A stretch of 64,000 nucleotides of DNA from Streptococcus parasanguinis (lineage in GTDB: Bacteria; Bacillota; Bacilli; Lactobacillales; Streptococcaceae), in NCBI GenBank assembly GCA_905188195.1, contig CAJJKY010000003.1:90756-154755 (forward strand), read 5' to 3'. The translations under genes were made by a program, and so were the position numbers. Shown here piece after piece: positions 24,866 through 34,500 of the stretch; position 1 is the first letter of the stretch; the number at the start of each line of letters is the position of its first letter. The notes beneath the pieces were generated by a model, which worked only from the letters and a program-made list of their open reading frames with translations, was not told the DNA's origin and searched no databases.

Positions 24866-27800
24866 TTATTTTTTCTTTTTCTTCAAAATATAAGCTGCAA
24901 TGCTTGCCAAGACAAAGGCTAAAACTAGGCTAATAATAGAGATGGTCGTACCCGTATTTGGTAAGAATCCTAAGATTTTGCCTGGTTTCTTCGGCTCTGG
25001 TTGGCTTGGTTTTTTAGGTTCAGATTGACCCGGTTTCTTTGGTTCAGATGAACTTGGCGGAGTTGGTTGTTTCGGAGTTTCTTTTGGAACATGCTTGTTT
25101 GTAATCACCACATTTCCTTTACCATCCTCGTCATTACGAGCTTCATAGCCCTTTGGAACACTGACTTCTCTCACTGTATAAGTGATTGTGTTTCCATTTG
25201 CTTTTTCATCCAAATCTGCAAATGTATGGCTCCACTTGTTTTCAGCTGATAATTCTATTTCTTGGCCAACTCTTTGATCATTGGCATAGAGCTGAACGTG
25301 AATGTTCTTCGGACGAAGACCATCCTTGTCATTCTCATCATCCCACTTCTTGGTAACAGTGATGCTTGTCTTACCAGGTGCATGGGTGTTGGTAATGGTA
25401 TAAGCAGCTTGATCGATCGTAGTTGTATATTCAGCTACTTTCTCTTCTTGAATTGTATAGACGATTTCTTTACCATCCTTGAATTTTGGAAGACCAGTAA
25501 AGGTCTCTTTCCAATCTGTCGCATTCGTGAGTTCTTTTTGAGCAACTTTTTCACCATTGGCAAGAAGATTCACAACGATACTTGCTGGACGAAGACCATC
25601 TTGATTGTCTTGGTCATTCCAAATCTTGGTCACTGGAATATCGATCACCGCTGGCGTATGCGTATTGGTCAAGATCGTATGAGCAGCATCAGAGGTATCC
25701 ACAGTGACTTGGTAGCCTTCAGGAACAGAGACTTCTTCCACACGATAGCTGATCGCTTGGCCAGCTTTCTTTTCAGGCAACTTGCTGAAGGTATGAGTCC
25801 ATTTATTGTCCGCTGACAATTCAACCGGCTCTCCTACTTTTTCATCATTTGCATACAATTGAACCTTGATGGATTTTGGACGGAGGCCATCTTGGTCATT
25901 GGCATCATCCCACTTCTTAGTGACTTTCATCTCTGTAAGAGCTGGTTCATGCGTGTTGGTCAAGACAACATTAGCCTTGTCCTTATCATTTACCGTCACC
26001 TTGTAACCATCTGGGACAGTAACTTCTTTAACCGTATAAGTAATGGCTTTTCCAGTTGCCTTGGCATCAAGGTTTTCAAATGCACCTTTCCAATCATTCG
26101 CTGCAGAAAGTTCTAATACTTGGTCAGTAGGAACGCCATCTTTGTACAATTGAACTTGAATGCTGGCTGGACGGAGACCATCTTGGTCGTCTCCATCTTC
26201 CCACTTCTTGCTCACTTCTACTTTGGTCTTTTCTGGAGCGTGCGTATTGGTTACGACTACTTGGCCTGGATTCGTTGCTTCGACGGCTTGTGTGTAGCCT
26301 TCTGGGACATCGATTTCTTTGACGGTATAGTTGATAACTTGGCCAGCTTTCTTCTCGTCTAGGTTTGAGAAGGTATGGGTCCATTTGTTATCTGCTGACA
26401 ATTCAACAGCTTGACCAACTTTTTCATCACCAGCATACAATTGAACCTTAATCGTTTTTGGACGGAGGCCATCTTGGTTATTGGCATCTTCCCAGTTTTT
26501 GGTAACGGTGAGGCTTGTCTTACCTGGTTTGTAGCTATTGGTGATCGTTGTTCCATCAATCTTAGTGGTGTAATTATCCACCTTGTCTTCTGTCACTGTG
26601 TAGACAACTTTTTGGCCATCTTTGTAGACTGGTAGGTCTGTGAAAGTATGCGTCCATTCATTTCCTTGACCAGCAAGATCGATTGATTGCACTTCTTTTC
26701 CATTGGCTAAGAGGTGAACTTTGATAGTTGTAGGTCGAAGACCGTCTTGGTTATCAGCATCATCCCAGACTTTCTTGACGGTAACTGTCGTTGTCTCAGG
26801 AGTGCGTTTATTGGTTATGGTTGCTTTTCCATCAGTGAAGCTGGCTTCTTCTGTATCAACTGTATAATGAGTCGGTACTTTCACTTCTTTGACCGTATAG
26901 GTATTGAGCTTGCCATTGCTGTCTTTATCTGGAAGGTTCGTAAAGTGAGCTTTCCAGTCTGTTGCAGCCGAGACCGTGACTGGTTTTCCTTCCGCTTTTC
27001 CATTCTTATAGAGTTGGAATTCGACACTTTCTGGGCGAAGCCCTTCTTGGTTGTCTTGGTCATCCCAAACTTTTGAAGCTTCAAGATCGATATACTTGAT
27101 ATCTGCTTCATTCGCGATTTCTAGAGGAAGAGCTTTTGAGCCGACAGCTTTTCCATCCACCGTGACGTGGTAGATTTGCTTGTCTGCATCATAGGTCACA
27201 ACCACTGCATGTTCTGTTTCATCCAACTTGTAATTTGCAGGTGCCTGTGTTTCTTTGAGCGTATAGGTTCCTTCTGTCAAGGTACTGAATGAAAGTTCTC
27301 CATTCTTATCAGAAGTTGCCGTCGCAACAACAGCTCCATTAGCATCTGTTAAGGTAAATTCAGCACCTTCAAGGACTTTCTTCGGATTGTCCTTATCCAC
27401 TTTCTTGACTTGGAAAGCAGCTGAGAAGATTTGTGCAGTTACGGTATTGGACTCACGGTTTCCTTCGTGGCCTTTGGCCTTGTAACCAAATTGGTTATGG
27501 GCTTGGACTACACCTGAACGACCACCGTTGTCTTCATTATCTTTGGTGCGTTTTTGCATCAAGTCTTTGACGTCTTTGGTCAACTCCGTTGGGTTAACAA
27601 CTGGGACACCAAAGTTTGCTTCGCTACGGGCTGGAATGGTCGTTCCTTTATCCGCCACAAACTTGATACCCGTCACTTGACTGTAATCAGCCACAGCTGT
27701 CGTCCAGATATCCTTGTCAGCAGCTTGCGCCATGGTATCTGTCGTAACGCCTGTATCAGTTGTATAGTAGACCGTCCATCCTTCTGGAGCTGTCACTGGT

Positions 27801-30265
27801 CCACGAAGGCTGACCGTGTATTCTGTCATCCGACCAGATCCGTCTAGTGTGTTAACGTCTTTTACTTTTGGTAGGACATCATAGACGACTCCGTCTTCTA
27901 CTGCCTTATCCGTATTATTTTTAATGGTGAGTTTGTAGTTAAAGGTTTCACCTGGTTTGAAGGTACGTGTCACAATCGAAGCGTCTGACAGGTCATCATT
28001 TTTAGCGATATATTTGCGTGCATAGATTCCTTCAGCCGCAACAATCGTATAGTTTGATTGAGCATATGGAATTTTATCCGTTGTTGAACCATTTCCGTTC
28101 AGATCATACACATCTTCCGTGACCCGATCAGGGTTGGCATTTTCAAGATCGTGGATCCCATTTCCAGCGACATAAACCTTATTGGTGAAGGTCCCACCAT
28201 CGTCTTTCCCTTTCAGATCGGCCACGATAAATGGTAGACGCACGCGATTAAGATCTTGAAGAGAAGCCTTAATAAACTCTTTTTGATCCAAATGCATGAT
28301 GAGAGCTGTCCGTCCAGAATTGTGGTAGTTTTCAATGACATCGTAGCTCTTTAAGAATTTCATACCTTTTTCATTAGAGGCAAGGTTTCTTTCAAAATCT
28401 TTATAGTCGACTTTAAGGGTATTTGGATCATACAGATCAATGATTCGCAGGTCTCCATAATCCTTATCAGGATCCAAGACCACTTTGGTTGCCATCAAAC
28501 CAAAACGAATATTTTCTCCATCAGTATAACGAACATCATTGTAATCTGTCGTTTTTGAAATCTCAAAGCTTTCCTTCAAAGGAATCAGCTTAAAGGTCCA
28601 ATCTGATGTTTGGTCTTTAGCAAGGTTTGATTGTGTTTGATAAGTGACACGACCTGTATTCTTGAATTCATTCTTGGTCGCATCATTTTCATCGTAACGA
28701 GTCTTCTCTGGATCTTTGAAGCTTGTATAGGTATTGAAGCGAATTCCTTGACCAGATTTTAGGACAAAATCATCCTTCATTTCCATCCGCCAACCGACAA
28801 CGGTTCCATACTTGGTTAAGTCGATAAAACCATTGCCGTCTTTATCGGTTTCTGGCTGAACTTCTTTTTGACTACCATCTTCTAAAGTAAGGATGATGCG
28901 TTTCACATATTTGCTAATATACTCACCAATACCGTAATTTCCTTGCATAAGACGAGCGTAATCAATCTTGGTGAATTTTAACCGAGAGTCCACTGTCTCA
29001 TCATAGAAAACAAAATTCTTTTGTGTCGAAGGAGTTTTATTATCAAAAGCGATGATCCATTTATAGTTTGCTGCCTTGTATTCAGTTGAATCATAGACAT
29101 CACCATCTGCTTTTTTGGCAAAACTTCCAGCCCCTTCCAGGTCACGAGAGGTCAAGCGGAAAATAAGAGAATCTTCAGCTGTAATATCCGGTTCTCCCTC
29201 TCCACGATTGGCAGGAATTCCCACAATACTTCCTGAGTTTGTCAAATCCTTACTAAGGACGTCTTTGAGAGTCTGGTCCTTTTCCAAAACTAAATCAGGA
29301 AACTTCAAGTAAAGGTAACTTGTATTCTTGATTTTTGCCATGAATTCTTGGTGATAAGCTGCTGGATTACCGTTTGCATCTGCTGTAAACGTCTTAGAAA
29401 CGGTGCCATCTCCATTATCTACCCAACCTTCAGACTTAGCTGTATCTAAAACTGCTGTCCGGGTATTGCCATTTTTATCTGTATAGGTTGGCAACTTATC
29501 GGTAAGCATTACTGATTCTAATTGACGATATTGTCCCCCATACTGTCCTTGCATTCCCTCCAATTGAAATGCAAATGGAACAGATGATGGGGTTTCAATA
29601 TAATTTTTTCCGTCAGCCCCTTTGACAACACCAGGCATGGCTTCCGCATAGTCCTTGGACATGGCTTCGTTCAAGTTTTGGTTGATATACTTGGTTAAGC
29701 GATAGTCATTGTACTTGGGTTTCCAAATGATATCATTGAGTTTTGCTTCTTGACCATTGATATTCAAGGTACCCGTAATATCCAATGAATAATTGGTCGG
29801 TGCATAACCGACTTTAAATTTTCCAATAAATGGTAAAGTCAGGACCTCTGACTTTTGGTAATTGTTAAAGTGAAGTGTGACTTGATAATCATCTCCAACT
29901 TTTGTAACCGTTGGTTTGTCATGCTCTGAAGCACTATTGAAGTCAGGGAAACTAACTTCTCGTAAGTACTTTCCAGGAACCTTCAAGGTCACCGTTACTT
30001 CATTAATATCCGTTGTCAAATTCTTAGGGGTGATCTGGATATAACCAGACATGGTATCCCCTGTGTAATAGGACATCCCATCTGGATGGTTCTGTTTATC
30101 CCCATACATAAGGGTAACATCCAAGGCCCCATTATCCCCGACTGCTAGCTCATTGGCAAAGGCTGTGATCGCCCCTTGGCCAAGCTGGCCTAGCATCATG
30201 AAAATTGTTAAAATGGCAAAACCTTTTTTCAAAAAGTCTTTCCATACTGAACGAAGCTTTTTCAT
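24866..30265 (-). CDS. Giant LPXTG cell-wall adhesin with seven Cna-B repeats
   Basis: A 1799-residue secreted protein. A signal peptide occupies about 1-38, ending near AFANE. A long N-terminal region to about 940 resembles the adhesive part of SpaA/collagen-binding pilus-like proteins and includes a stretch like bacterial surface D2/DUF11 domains (FKPGETFNYKLTIKNNTDKA). A SpaA-type prealbumin-like domain lies at about 945-1055 (VKKVDKDNPKKVLEGAEF to YTLKETQAP). Seven Cna-B repeats of about 95 residues follow to about 1730, each opening with a W[DEN]D..[DN].[DE]GLRP motif and closing with TNTH or TNKH. A Pro/Lys-rich wall region leads to LPNTG near 1767, a hydrophobic helix and KKKKK. The Lys and Glu positions predict self-formed isopeptide bonds. 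Ligand unknown. Confidence 0.9.
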   Translation of the reverse strand: MKKLRSVWKDFLKKGFAILTIFMMLGQLGQGAITAFANELAVGDNGALDVTLMYGDKQNHPDGMSYYTGDTMSGYIQITPKNLTTDINEVTVTLKVPGKYLREVSFPDFNSASEHDKPTVTKVGDDYQVTLHFNNYQKSEVLTLPFIGKFKVGYAPTNYSLDITGTLNINGQEAKLNDIIWKPKYNDYRLTKYINQNLNEAMSKDYAEAMPGVVKGADGKNYIETPSSVPFAFQLEGMQGQYGGQYRQLESVMLTDKLPTYTDKNGNTRTAVLDTAKSEGWVDNGDGTVSKTFTADANGNPAAYHQEFMAKIKNTSYLYLKFPDLVLEKDQTLKDVLSKDLTNSGSIVGIPANRGEGEPDITAEDSLIFRLTSRDLEGAGSFAKKADGDVYDSTEYKAANYKWIIAFDNKTPSTQKNFVFYDETVDSRLKFTKIDYARLMQGNYGIGEYISKYVKRIILTLEDGSQKEVQPETDKDGNGFIDLTKYGTVVGWRMEMKDDFVLKSGQGIRFNTYTSFKDPEKTRYDENDATKNEFKNTGRVTYQTQSNLAKDQTSDWTFKLIPLKESFEISKTTDYNDVRYTDGENIRFGLMATKVVLDPDKDYGDLRIIDLYDPNTLKVDYKDFERNLASNEKGMKFLKSYDVIENYHNSGRTALIMHLDQKEFIKASLQDLNRVRLPFIVADLKGKDDGGTFTNKVYVAGNGIHDLENANPDRVTEDVYDLNGNGSTTDKIPYAQSNYTIVAAEGIYARKYIAKNDDLSDASIVTRTFKPGETFNYKLTIKNNTDKAVEDGVVYDVLPKVKDVNTLDGSGRMTEYTVSLRGPVTAPEGWTVYYTTDTGVTTDTMAQAADKDIWTTAVADYSQVTGIKFVADKGTTIPARSEANFGVPVVNPTELTKDVKDLMQKRTKDNEDNGGRSGVVQAHNQFGYKAKGHEGNRESNTVTAQIFSAAFQVKKVDKDNPKKVLEGAEFTLTDANGAVVATATSDKNGELSFSTLTEGTYTLKETQAPANYKLDETEHAVVVTYDADKQIYHVTVDGKAVGSKALPLEIANEADIKYIDLEASKVWDDQDNQEGLRPESVEFQLYKNGKAEGKPVTVSAATDWKAHFTNLPDKDSNGKLNTYTVKEVKVPTHYTVDTEEASFTDGKATITNKRTPETTTVTVKKVWDDADNQDGLRPTTIKVHLLANGKEVQSIDLAGQGNEWTHTFTDLPVYKDGQKVVYTVTEDKVDNYTTKIDGTTITNSYKPGKTSLTVTKNWEDANNQDGLRPKTIKVQLYAGDEKVGQAVELSADNKWTHTFSNLDEKKAGQVINYTVKEIDVPEGYTQAVEATNPGQVVVTNTHAPEKTKVEVSKKWEDGDDQDGLRPASIQVQLYKDGVPTDQVLELSAANDWKGAFENLDAKATGKAITYTVKEVTVPDGYKVTVNDKDKANVVLTNTHEPALTEMKVTKKWDDANDQDGLRPKSIKVQLYANDEKVGEPVELSADNKWTHTFSKLPEKKAGQAISYRVEEVSVPEGYQVTVDTSDAAHTILTNTHTPAVIDIPVTKIWNDQDNQDGLRPASIVVNLLANGEKVAQKELTNATDWKETFTGLPKFKDGKEIVYTIQEEKVAEYTTTIDQAAYTITNTHAPGKTSITVTKKWDDENDKDGLRPKNIHVQLYANDQRVGQEIELSAENKWSHTFADLDEKANGNTITYTVREVSVPKGYEARNDEDGKGNVVITNKHVPKETPKQPTPPSSSEPKKPGQSEPKKPSQPEPKKPGKILGFLPNTGTTISIISLVLAFVLASIAAYILKKKKK

Positions 30266-30373
30266 GTCTTATCTCCTTTACTTTTGTTAGCCTTACAAAA
30301 GGCCCTCCCTTTAATTTTATCACTTATTTTTTAAAATATCCTTTGCTTTTCAAATTAAATCATCACTATTCAA

Positions 30374-30408
30374 TAATATAGACATTATTTGCAATGATGT
30401 CTATATTA
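30374..30408. promoter_or_regulatory. 12-bp-arm palindrome upstream of the adhesin gene
   Basis: TAATATAGACAT and ATGTCTATATTA flank an 11-base spacer. It lies about 110 bp before the adhesin start codon and lacks a T run, so it is more likely a regulator-binding site than a terminator. Confidence 0.5.
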
Positions 30409-30526
30409 TAAATCACTATCTGGTACTGATTTCCCCTTTCTTCTATCCAAGGGCAAGAAAATAAAACATTTATAAACAAGGAGGAGCAGTCTGCCAATTC
30501 TTATTCTTCCTTGATTTTCTTCATAC

Positions 30527-30557
30527 AAAAAAACTCAAACACATCTGCTTGAGTTTT
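30527..30557 (-). terminator. Terminator after the acyltransferase gene
   Basis: On the minus strand AAAACTCAA and TTGAGTTTT pair and a T run follows. Confidence 0.8.
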
Positions 30558-30567
30558 GTACACCCTA

Positions 30568-31623
30568 CTATTGGTTGATTATTTTATCTAACTCTTCACC
30601 ATTTGAAGGAATCTTTTGTTTTTCCCTTCTCTCTCGTACCCACAGCATAGCTAGTCCAAAAAGGTGACTACCAAACAAGGCAGTCACAAAAATCAGCTTG
30701 CCCCTGTCTGGATAAGAGAGAGGGAGGCTGCTAAAGCCATAGCGAGCCCACTCGATAAAGATCGGATGCGAAAAGTAAAGGGCTATACTCATTTGCTTTA
30801 AATACTGTAAATCATAGCTTTTCAAAAAGGACGATCGCAGGCAGGCATTGACCAAATAAACGGTCACAAAGGGAAGAAGAAAGAAAAAGTTCTTATCAAT
30901 TCCTTGGTGTTGAAAAATGATGATTCCTTCTAGACAGAGCAAACCAAAGGCAAGAGCTAGCTTTTGCCAACGGTGAATTCTAAAAGTTTGTGCATGAAAA
31001 TGATCATACAGATAGTATCCCATATAGATAAAAATGGGCGTGTAAAAGAGACCATTTCGCGCTGTAAAAAATAAATTGCTGTAGAGCTGGTAACCCTTGA
31101 GAAGACTTGTGGTATCCAGATAAGCCGAATAGGTCTCGATCAAGCCCCAGCAGTAAAGAAGAAAGGTGATCAACCCCGTCCAAACCATACCTAGGCGTTT
31201 GACCAATTGATTGACCAAAAACAAGCCCAGCAAAAAAGCAGGAATATACCAGAGTTGGTAGCACATTCCCAAGTAGACCAGAGCAATCAAGATTCCTGCT
31301 GGAAAGAGATAAACAGGAAGATGGAGACTAGAGAAAAAGAGCCAGGCATAAGGGAGGTAAACGAAATTCCAAAACAAATAGTTTTTTACGATTTTGACCA
31401 GATAGGCCTTCATTTTCTTAGAATTCCCTAGGGAGTGTTTGAGGAAAAAGCTGGCACAGACGATAAAAAATGGCACCGCTAGCCGGCCGAGCATACTCTT
31501 GAGACCAAAATGCAGTGGCTCATAAGAGGTCAAGCGACCACTATGCACCAAAATCACTGCAATCGCAAAGAGGTATTGAAAAAAGCTGATACTAGAGGTG
31601 TTATAGAGGGGATTCTTTTGCAT
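30568..31623 (-). CDS. Membrane acyltransferase family 3 protein
   Basis: A 351-residue protein with about ten hydrophobic segments. The N-terminal FFQYLFAIAVILVHSGRL contains the conserved His of acyltransferase-3 (OafA/WecH-like) proteins, and RLAVPFFIVCASFFL is the second family landmark. Such proteins add acetyl or other acyl groups to cell-surface glycans or peptidoglycan-linked polymers. No glycan operon is adjacent, so the acceptor is unknown. The gene is alone and lies next to the surface adhesin gene. Confidence 0.82.
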   Translation of the reverse strand: MQKNPLYNTSSISFFQYLFAIAVILVHSGRLTSYEPLHFGLKSMLGRLAVPFFIVCASFFLKHSLGNSKKMKAYLVKIVKNYLFWNFVYLPYAWLFFSSLHLPVYLFPAGILIALVYLGMCYQLWYIPAFLLGLFLVNQLVKRLGMVWTGLITFLLYCWGLIETYSAYLDTTSLLKGYQLYSNLFFTARNGLFYTPIFIYMGYYLYDHFHAQTFRIHRWQKLALAFGLLCLEGIIIFQHQGIDKNFFFLLPFVTVYLVNACLRSSFLKSYDLQYLKQMSIALYFSHPIFIEWARYGFSSLPLSYPDRGKLIFVTALFGSHLFGLAMLWVRERREKQKIPSNGEELDKIINQ

Positions 31624-31741
31624 AGTCCTACTCCTTGCCCAAAGCAGTTTCTATGGTTATTTTAGCATGAAAGGGAAGGCCAAGCAAGGAATCTTACATC
31701 CTTATCTACCTTTTTTCCTCTATTTTTGATATACTCAAAGC

Positions 31742-33469
31742 ATGCATAAACAAACGATTATTGATTTTAAAGAGCTTGGTTTGCGCCACCTTTTCACCAA
31801 GCCCATAAAGGAATTAAAAACTAGAAACCTCGACCAGGTAGAGGATCTTCTTAGAGAAGTCGAAGCCTACCAGAAGCAAGGCTTTTATGCGGTTGGCTAT
31901 GTCAGCTATGAGGCTGCTCCTGCTTTTGAGAAGAAGTTTGCTGTCCATCCAGCACCTCTTATGGGAGAGTATCTCCTCTATTTTACGATCCACGAGAAGG
32001 TCGAAACTCTTCCTTTTCCAGAGGACTATGAAGCTGTGGATCTTCCAGCCAATTGGAAGGAAGAGGTAGAGGCGCCTGCTTATCAAGAAGCGATCAAGTC
32101 CATTCATCACCATATCCGCCAGGGAGATACCTACCAGGTCAACTACACTGTCCAGCTTTCTCAAGAGCTAAAAGCAGATCCTTTGGCCATCTACAATCGC
32201 TTGGTGGTAGAGCAGAAAGCCCATTACAATGCCTTCATCCAGCACGATGATGTCTCCATCCTCTCCATCAGCCCTGAACTCTTTTTTGAGCAAGACGACC
32301 GGCTACTGACCACGCGCCCTATGAAGGGAACGACGCGCCGTGGTCTCACTAACCAAAAGGATCTTCAGGAGGCTACTTGGCTAGAAGCAGACCCCAAAAA
32401 TCGGGCGGAAAACATGATGATTGTGGATCTCCTGCGCAATGACATGAACCGGATTTCGGAGATTGGAAGTGAGCAGGTGACCCATCTCTGCCAAGTCGAG
32501 CAATACTCCACTGTTTGGCAGATGACCTCGACCATTGAAAGTCGCTTACGAGCTGAAATCGACCTGATCCAAACCTTCCGAGCTCTCTTTCCTTGTGGCT
32601 CGATTACAGGAGCACCGAAGATCTCCACTATGGAAATCATCCAAAAGACGGAGAAGTCTCCTCGAGGTGTCTACTGTGGAACGATCGGCATCCTTCTTCC
32701 AAAAGGGAAACGGATTTTTAATGTAGCCATCCGGACCCTTCAAATGCAGGGAAATCAAGCCATCTATGGCGTGGGAGGAGGCATCACTTGGGACAGTAAA
32801 TGGGAAGGTGAATACCAGGAAACCAAGCAAAAATCGGCGGTCCTTTACCGGCAAGAGCCTCGATTTGAGCTCCTGACGACCGGCCGCATCCACCAAGGAG
32901 AATTGACTTTCCTAGACCAACATGTAACACGCTTGAGGGAAGCTAGTCGCTACTTTGCCTATCCTTATGATGAGCAAAAACTCCTGAAAGAACTTCAAGA
33001 AGAGCTTGCTCATTCGGAGTCCAACCTTGACTATCGTTGTCGGATTGCCTTGCAAAAAAACGGTACCTTCCACCTAGTAATCACGGAGCTGACAGACTTG
33101 CCCGCTAGCTATCTACAGGCCCAACTGACCGAGCAAAAGCTTGATTTAGCGACGCCATTTACTTATTTCAAAACGAGTCAGAGAGACCATCTCAGCCAGT
33201 CAGATCACGAGCAAGTTTTCCATCTGCCAGATGGAACCTTACTAGAGACGACGATTGGCAATCTGGTGCTGGAGATAGAGGGACAACTCTATACCCCACC
33301 AGCTCACCTCCCCTTACTCGATGGCATTTATCGGCGCCATCTTCTTGAGACCCAGCAAGTTGAAGAAAAACTCTTAACTCTGAACGATTTAACAGACGCT
33401 GATCGTATTTATGCCTGCAATGCTCTTCGTGGTCTCTACGAACTCGATTTTCAAAGAAAGGATTCCTGA
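31742..33469 (+). CDS. pabB: Bifunctional aminodeoxychorismate synthase component I / aminodeoxychorismate lyase
   Basis: A 575-residue PabB-PabC fusion. Residues 1-370 are the chorismate-binding domain, with ENMMIVDLLRNDMNRI and PCGSITGAPK motifs. From about 375 a class IV aminotransferase-like lyase follows, with a GELTFLDQHVTRLREA segment and LLETTIGNLVLEI near the PLP pocket. Together these convert chorismate and ammonia to p-aminobenzoate for folate synthesis. The glutamine amidotransferase PabA is not in the window. The last codons overlap the following hydrolase gene. Confidence 0.9.
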   Translation: MHKQTIIDFKELGLRHLFTKPIKELKTRNLDQVEDLLREVEAYQKQGFYAVGYVSYEAAPAFEKKFAVHPAPLMGEYLLYFTIHEKVETLPFPEDYEAVDLPANWKEEVEAPAYQEAIKSIHHHIRQGDTYQVNYTVQLSQELKADPLAIYNRLVVEQKAHYNAFIQHDDVSILSISPELFFEQDDRLLTTRPMKGTTRRGLTNQKDLQEATWLEADPKNRAENMMIVDLLRNDMNRISEIGSEQVTHLCQVEQYSTVWQMTSTIESRLRAEIDLIQTFRALFPCGSITGAPKISTMEIIQKTEKSPRGVYCGTIGILLPKGKRIFNVAIRTLQMQGNQAIYGVGGGITWDSKWEGEYQETKQKSAVLYRQEPRFELLTTGRIHQGELTFLDQHVTRLREASRYFAYPYDEQKLLKELQEELAHSESNLDYRCRIALQKNGTFHLVITELTDLPASYLQAQLTEQKLDLATPFTYFKTSQRDHLSQSDHEQVFHLPDGTLLETTIGNLVLEIEGQLYTPPAHLPLLDGIYRRHLLETQQVEEKLLTLNDLTDADRIYACNALRGLYELDFQRKDS

Positions 33470-34083
33470 TGAAACTGATTTTTTTACATGGACTAGGACA
33501 GGATGTCCTCTCTTGGCAAGGAGTCCAATTTGCACTTTCACCCTTGCACTCCAAAACTTTTGATATTTTCTCCCATCCAAAAGAAAGCTATCAGGAAGTT
33601 AAAGAAAGGTTGATGGAGCGCCTCCAGCAAGAAAGCGAACCCTTTATTCTGGTAGGACTCTCACTAGGTGGCGTGCTCGCTCTGGATCTCTCCAGACAAG
33701 ACTTCCCGCAACTCAAGGGCTTGGTCCTTGTAGGAACACAATACAAACTCAACACCAATCCCCTCTATCGGCTCCAGATTCTCCTTTTTCGTCTGCTTCC
33801 CAAGCATGTCTTTGAAAAACAAGATGCCAATAAACAACAGATGCTTCAAATCTTGACGGAATTAAAAGGGCTCAATTTAACCGATACCGTTAAAGTTTGC
33901 CCTCTTCCTAGCTTGGTGATTTGTGGTAGCAAAGATTGGGCCAATCAATCTTCTTCTAAAAAATTGGCCAATCTCCTGCCAAAAGGCCGCTATCAAGAAA
34001 TCGCAGACGGAGGCCATCTACTCAATACCGAGAAACCCTATGAACTCGCGCAAGCCATCAAGGAGTTTGTCGCTGAATTTTAA
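33469..34083 (+). CDS. Alpha/beta hydrolase
   Basis: A 204-residue hydrolase. The nucleophile elbow is GLSLGG at about residues 64-69, with an Asp in the CGSKDWA strand and a catalytic His in ADGGHLLN. The oxyanion region is LHGLGQD near the start. It overlaps the pabB stop (TGATG), so it is translationally coupled to pabB. Its substrate is unknown; a thioesterase- or esterase-like role is possible but unsupported. Confidence 0.82.
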   Translation: MKLIFLHGLGQDVLSWQGVQFALSPLHSKTFDIFSHPKESYQEVKERLMERLQQESEPFILVGLSLGGVLALDLSRQDFPQLKGLVLVGTQYKLNTNPLYRLQILLFRLLPKHVFEKQDANKQQMLQILTELKGLNLTDTVKVCPLPSLVICGSKDWANQSSSKKLANLLPKGRYQEIADGGHLLNTEKPYELAQAIKEFVAEF

Positions 34084-34204
34084 AATGAAGAGGCTAGCTT
34101 AAAAAACAGTTCCTCTTAATGTAGATAAAGTATTTTTTCATGTTACATAACTTAAAAAATCAAGAACTTTAAAGAAATGTTTATTTTTAAAGTTATGCAT
34201 GAAT

Positions 34205-34402
34205 TTCTTGAGGCTTTCCGCCGTGAGAAAAGTGCCTGAAACACAATTGTTTCAGGCACTCGGGAGTTTTGAGACCTTAGACTCAAAACTAAGTCATGGA
34301 ACTTCTTTGAAGTTCGCTGACGTCCGTACTCACCTAAGGAAAGCCTCTAGGAAAACTTAGTCTTAAAGTCACGGCTAACTTTTTAAAAGTTAGTCGTTTT
34401 TT
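34205..34402 (+). ncRNA. Candidate cloverleaf (four-way junction) RNA with its own terminator
   Basis: A closing stem pairs 34210-34219 with 34338-34347 (10 perfect bp) and continues as 34223-34227 with 34329-34333. Inside are three hairpins: 34231-34242 with 34249-34260 (12 bp), 34265-34273 with 34282-34290 (9 bp), and 34293-34305 with 34309-34321 (4 + 7 bp around a 2x2 internal loop). A terminator (34372-34402) with a seven-T run follows on the plus strand only. No open frame spans it. I do not recognise the family. A MITE-like element with 10-bp terminal repeats is the main alternative. No clear promoter is seen. Confidence 0.5.
34372..34402 (+). terminator. Terminator at the end of the candidate RNA
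   Basis: CGGCTAACTTTT and AAAAGTTAGTCG pair and are followed by a T run. The opposite strand lacks a T run, which sets the direction. Confidence 0.8.
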
Positions 34403-34500
34403 TAGAAATATTTGAGAATTGCTTGATAGTTATTTGAAAAGCAAGCTGTATACTAAGAGTGTAAAGAAAACAACTAGTCATTTGGACGAAGGAGAAAACC

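Larger units (their letters stand above)
30266..30567. other. Intergenic region upstream of the adhesin
   Basis: It holds the adhesin SD (AAAGGAGATAAG), an extended -10 box read on the minus strand (TGA-TAAAAT, near 30320), the palindrome at 30374-30408 and the terminator of the acyltransferase gene. No further gene is visible. Confidence 0.6.
34084..34500. other. Gene-free region carrying a structured RNA candidate
   Basis: This 417-base gap contains the cloverleaf element and its terminator. After these come an inverted repeat TTGCTT/AAGCAA (34419-34444) and a -10-like TATACT (34449-34454) that probably belong to the ABC transporter promoter. Confidence 0.6.

Noticed and set aside
25080..27100. 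Possible DNA tandem repeats in the adhesin gene
   Set aside because: The repeats are protein-level Cna-B domains that have diverged widely in nucleotide sequence, so they are not reported as DNA repeats.
34091..34116. AAGAGG/CCTCTT hairpin after the alpha/beta hydrolase gene
   Set aside because: The stem is only 6 bp with a large loop and no T run, so it is not a convincing terminator.
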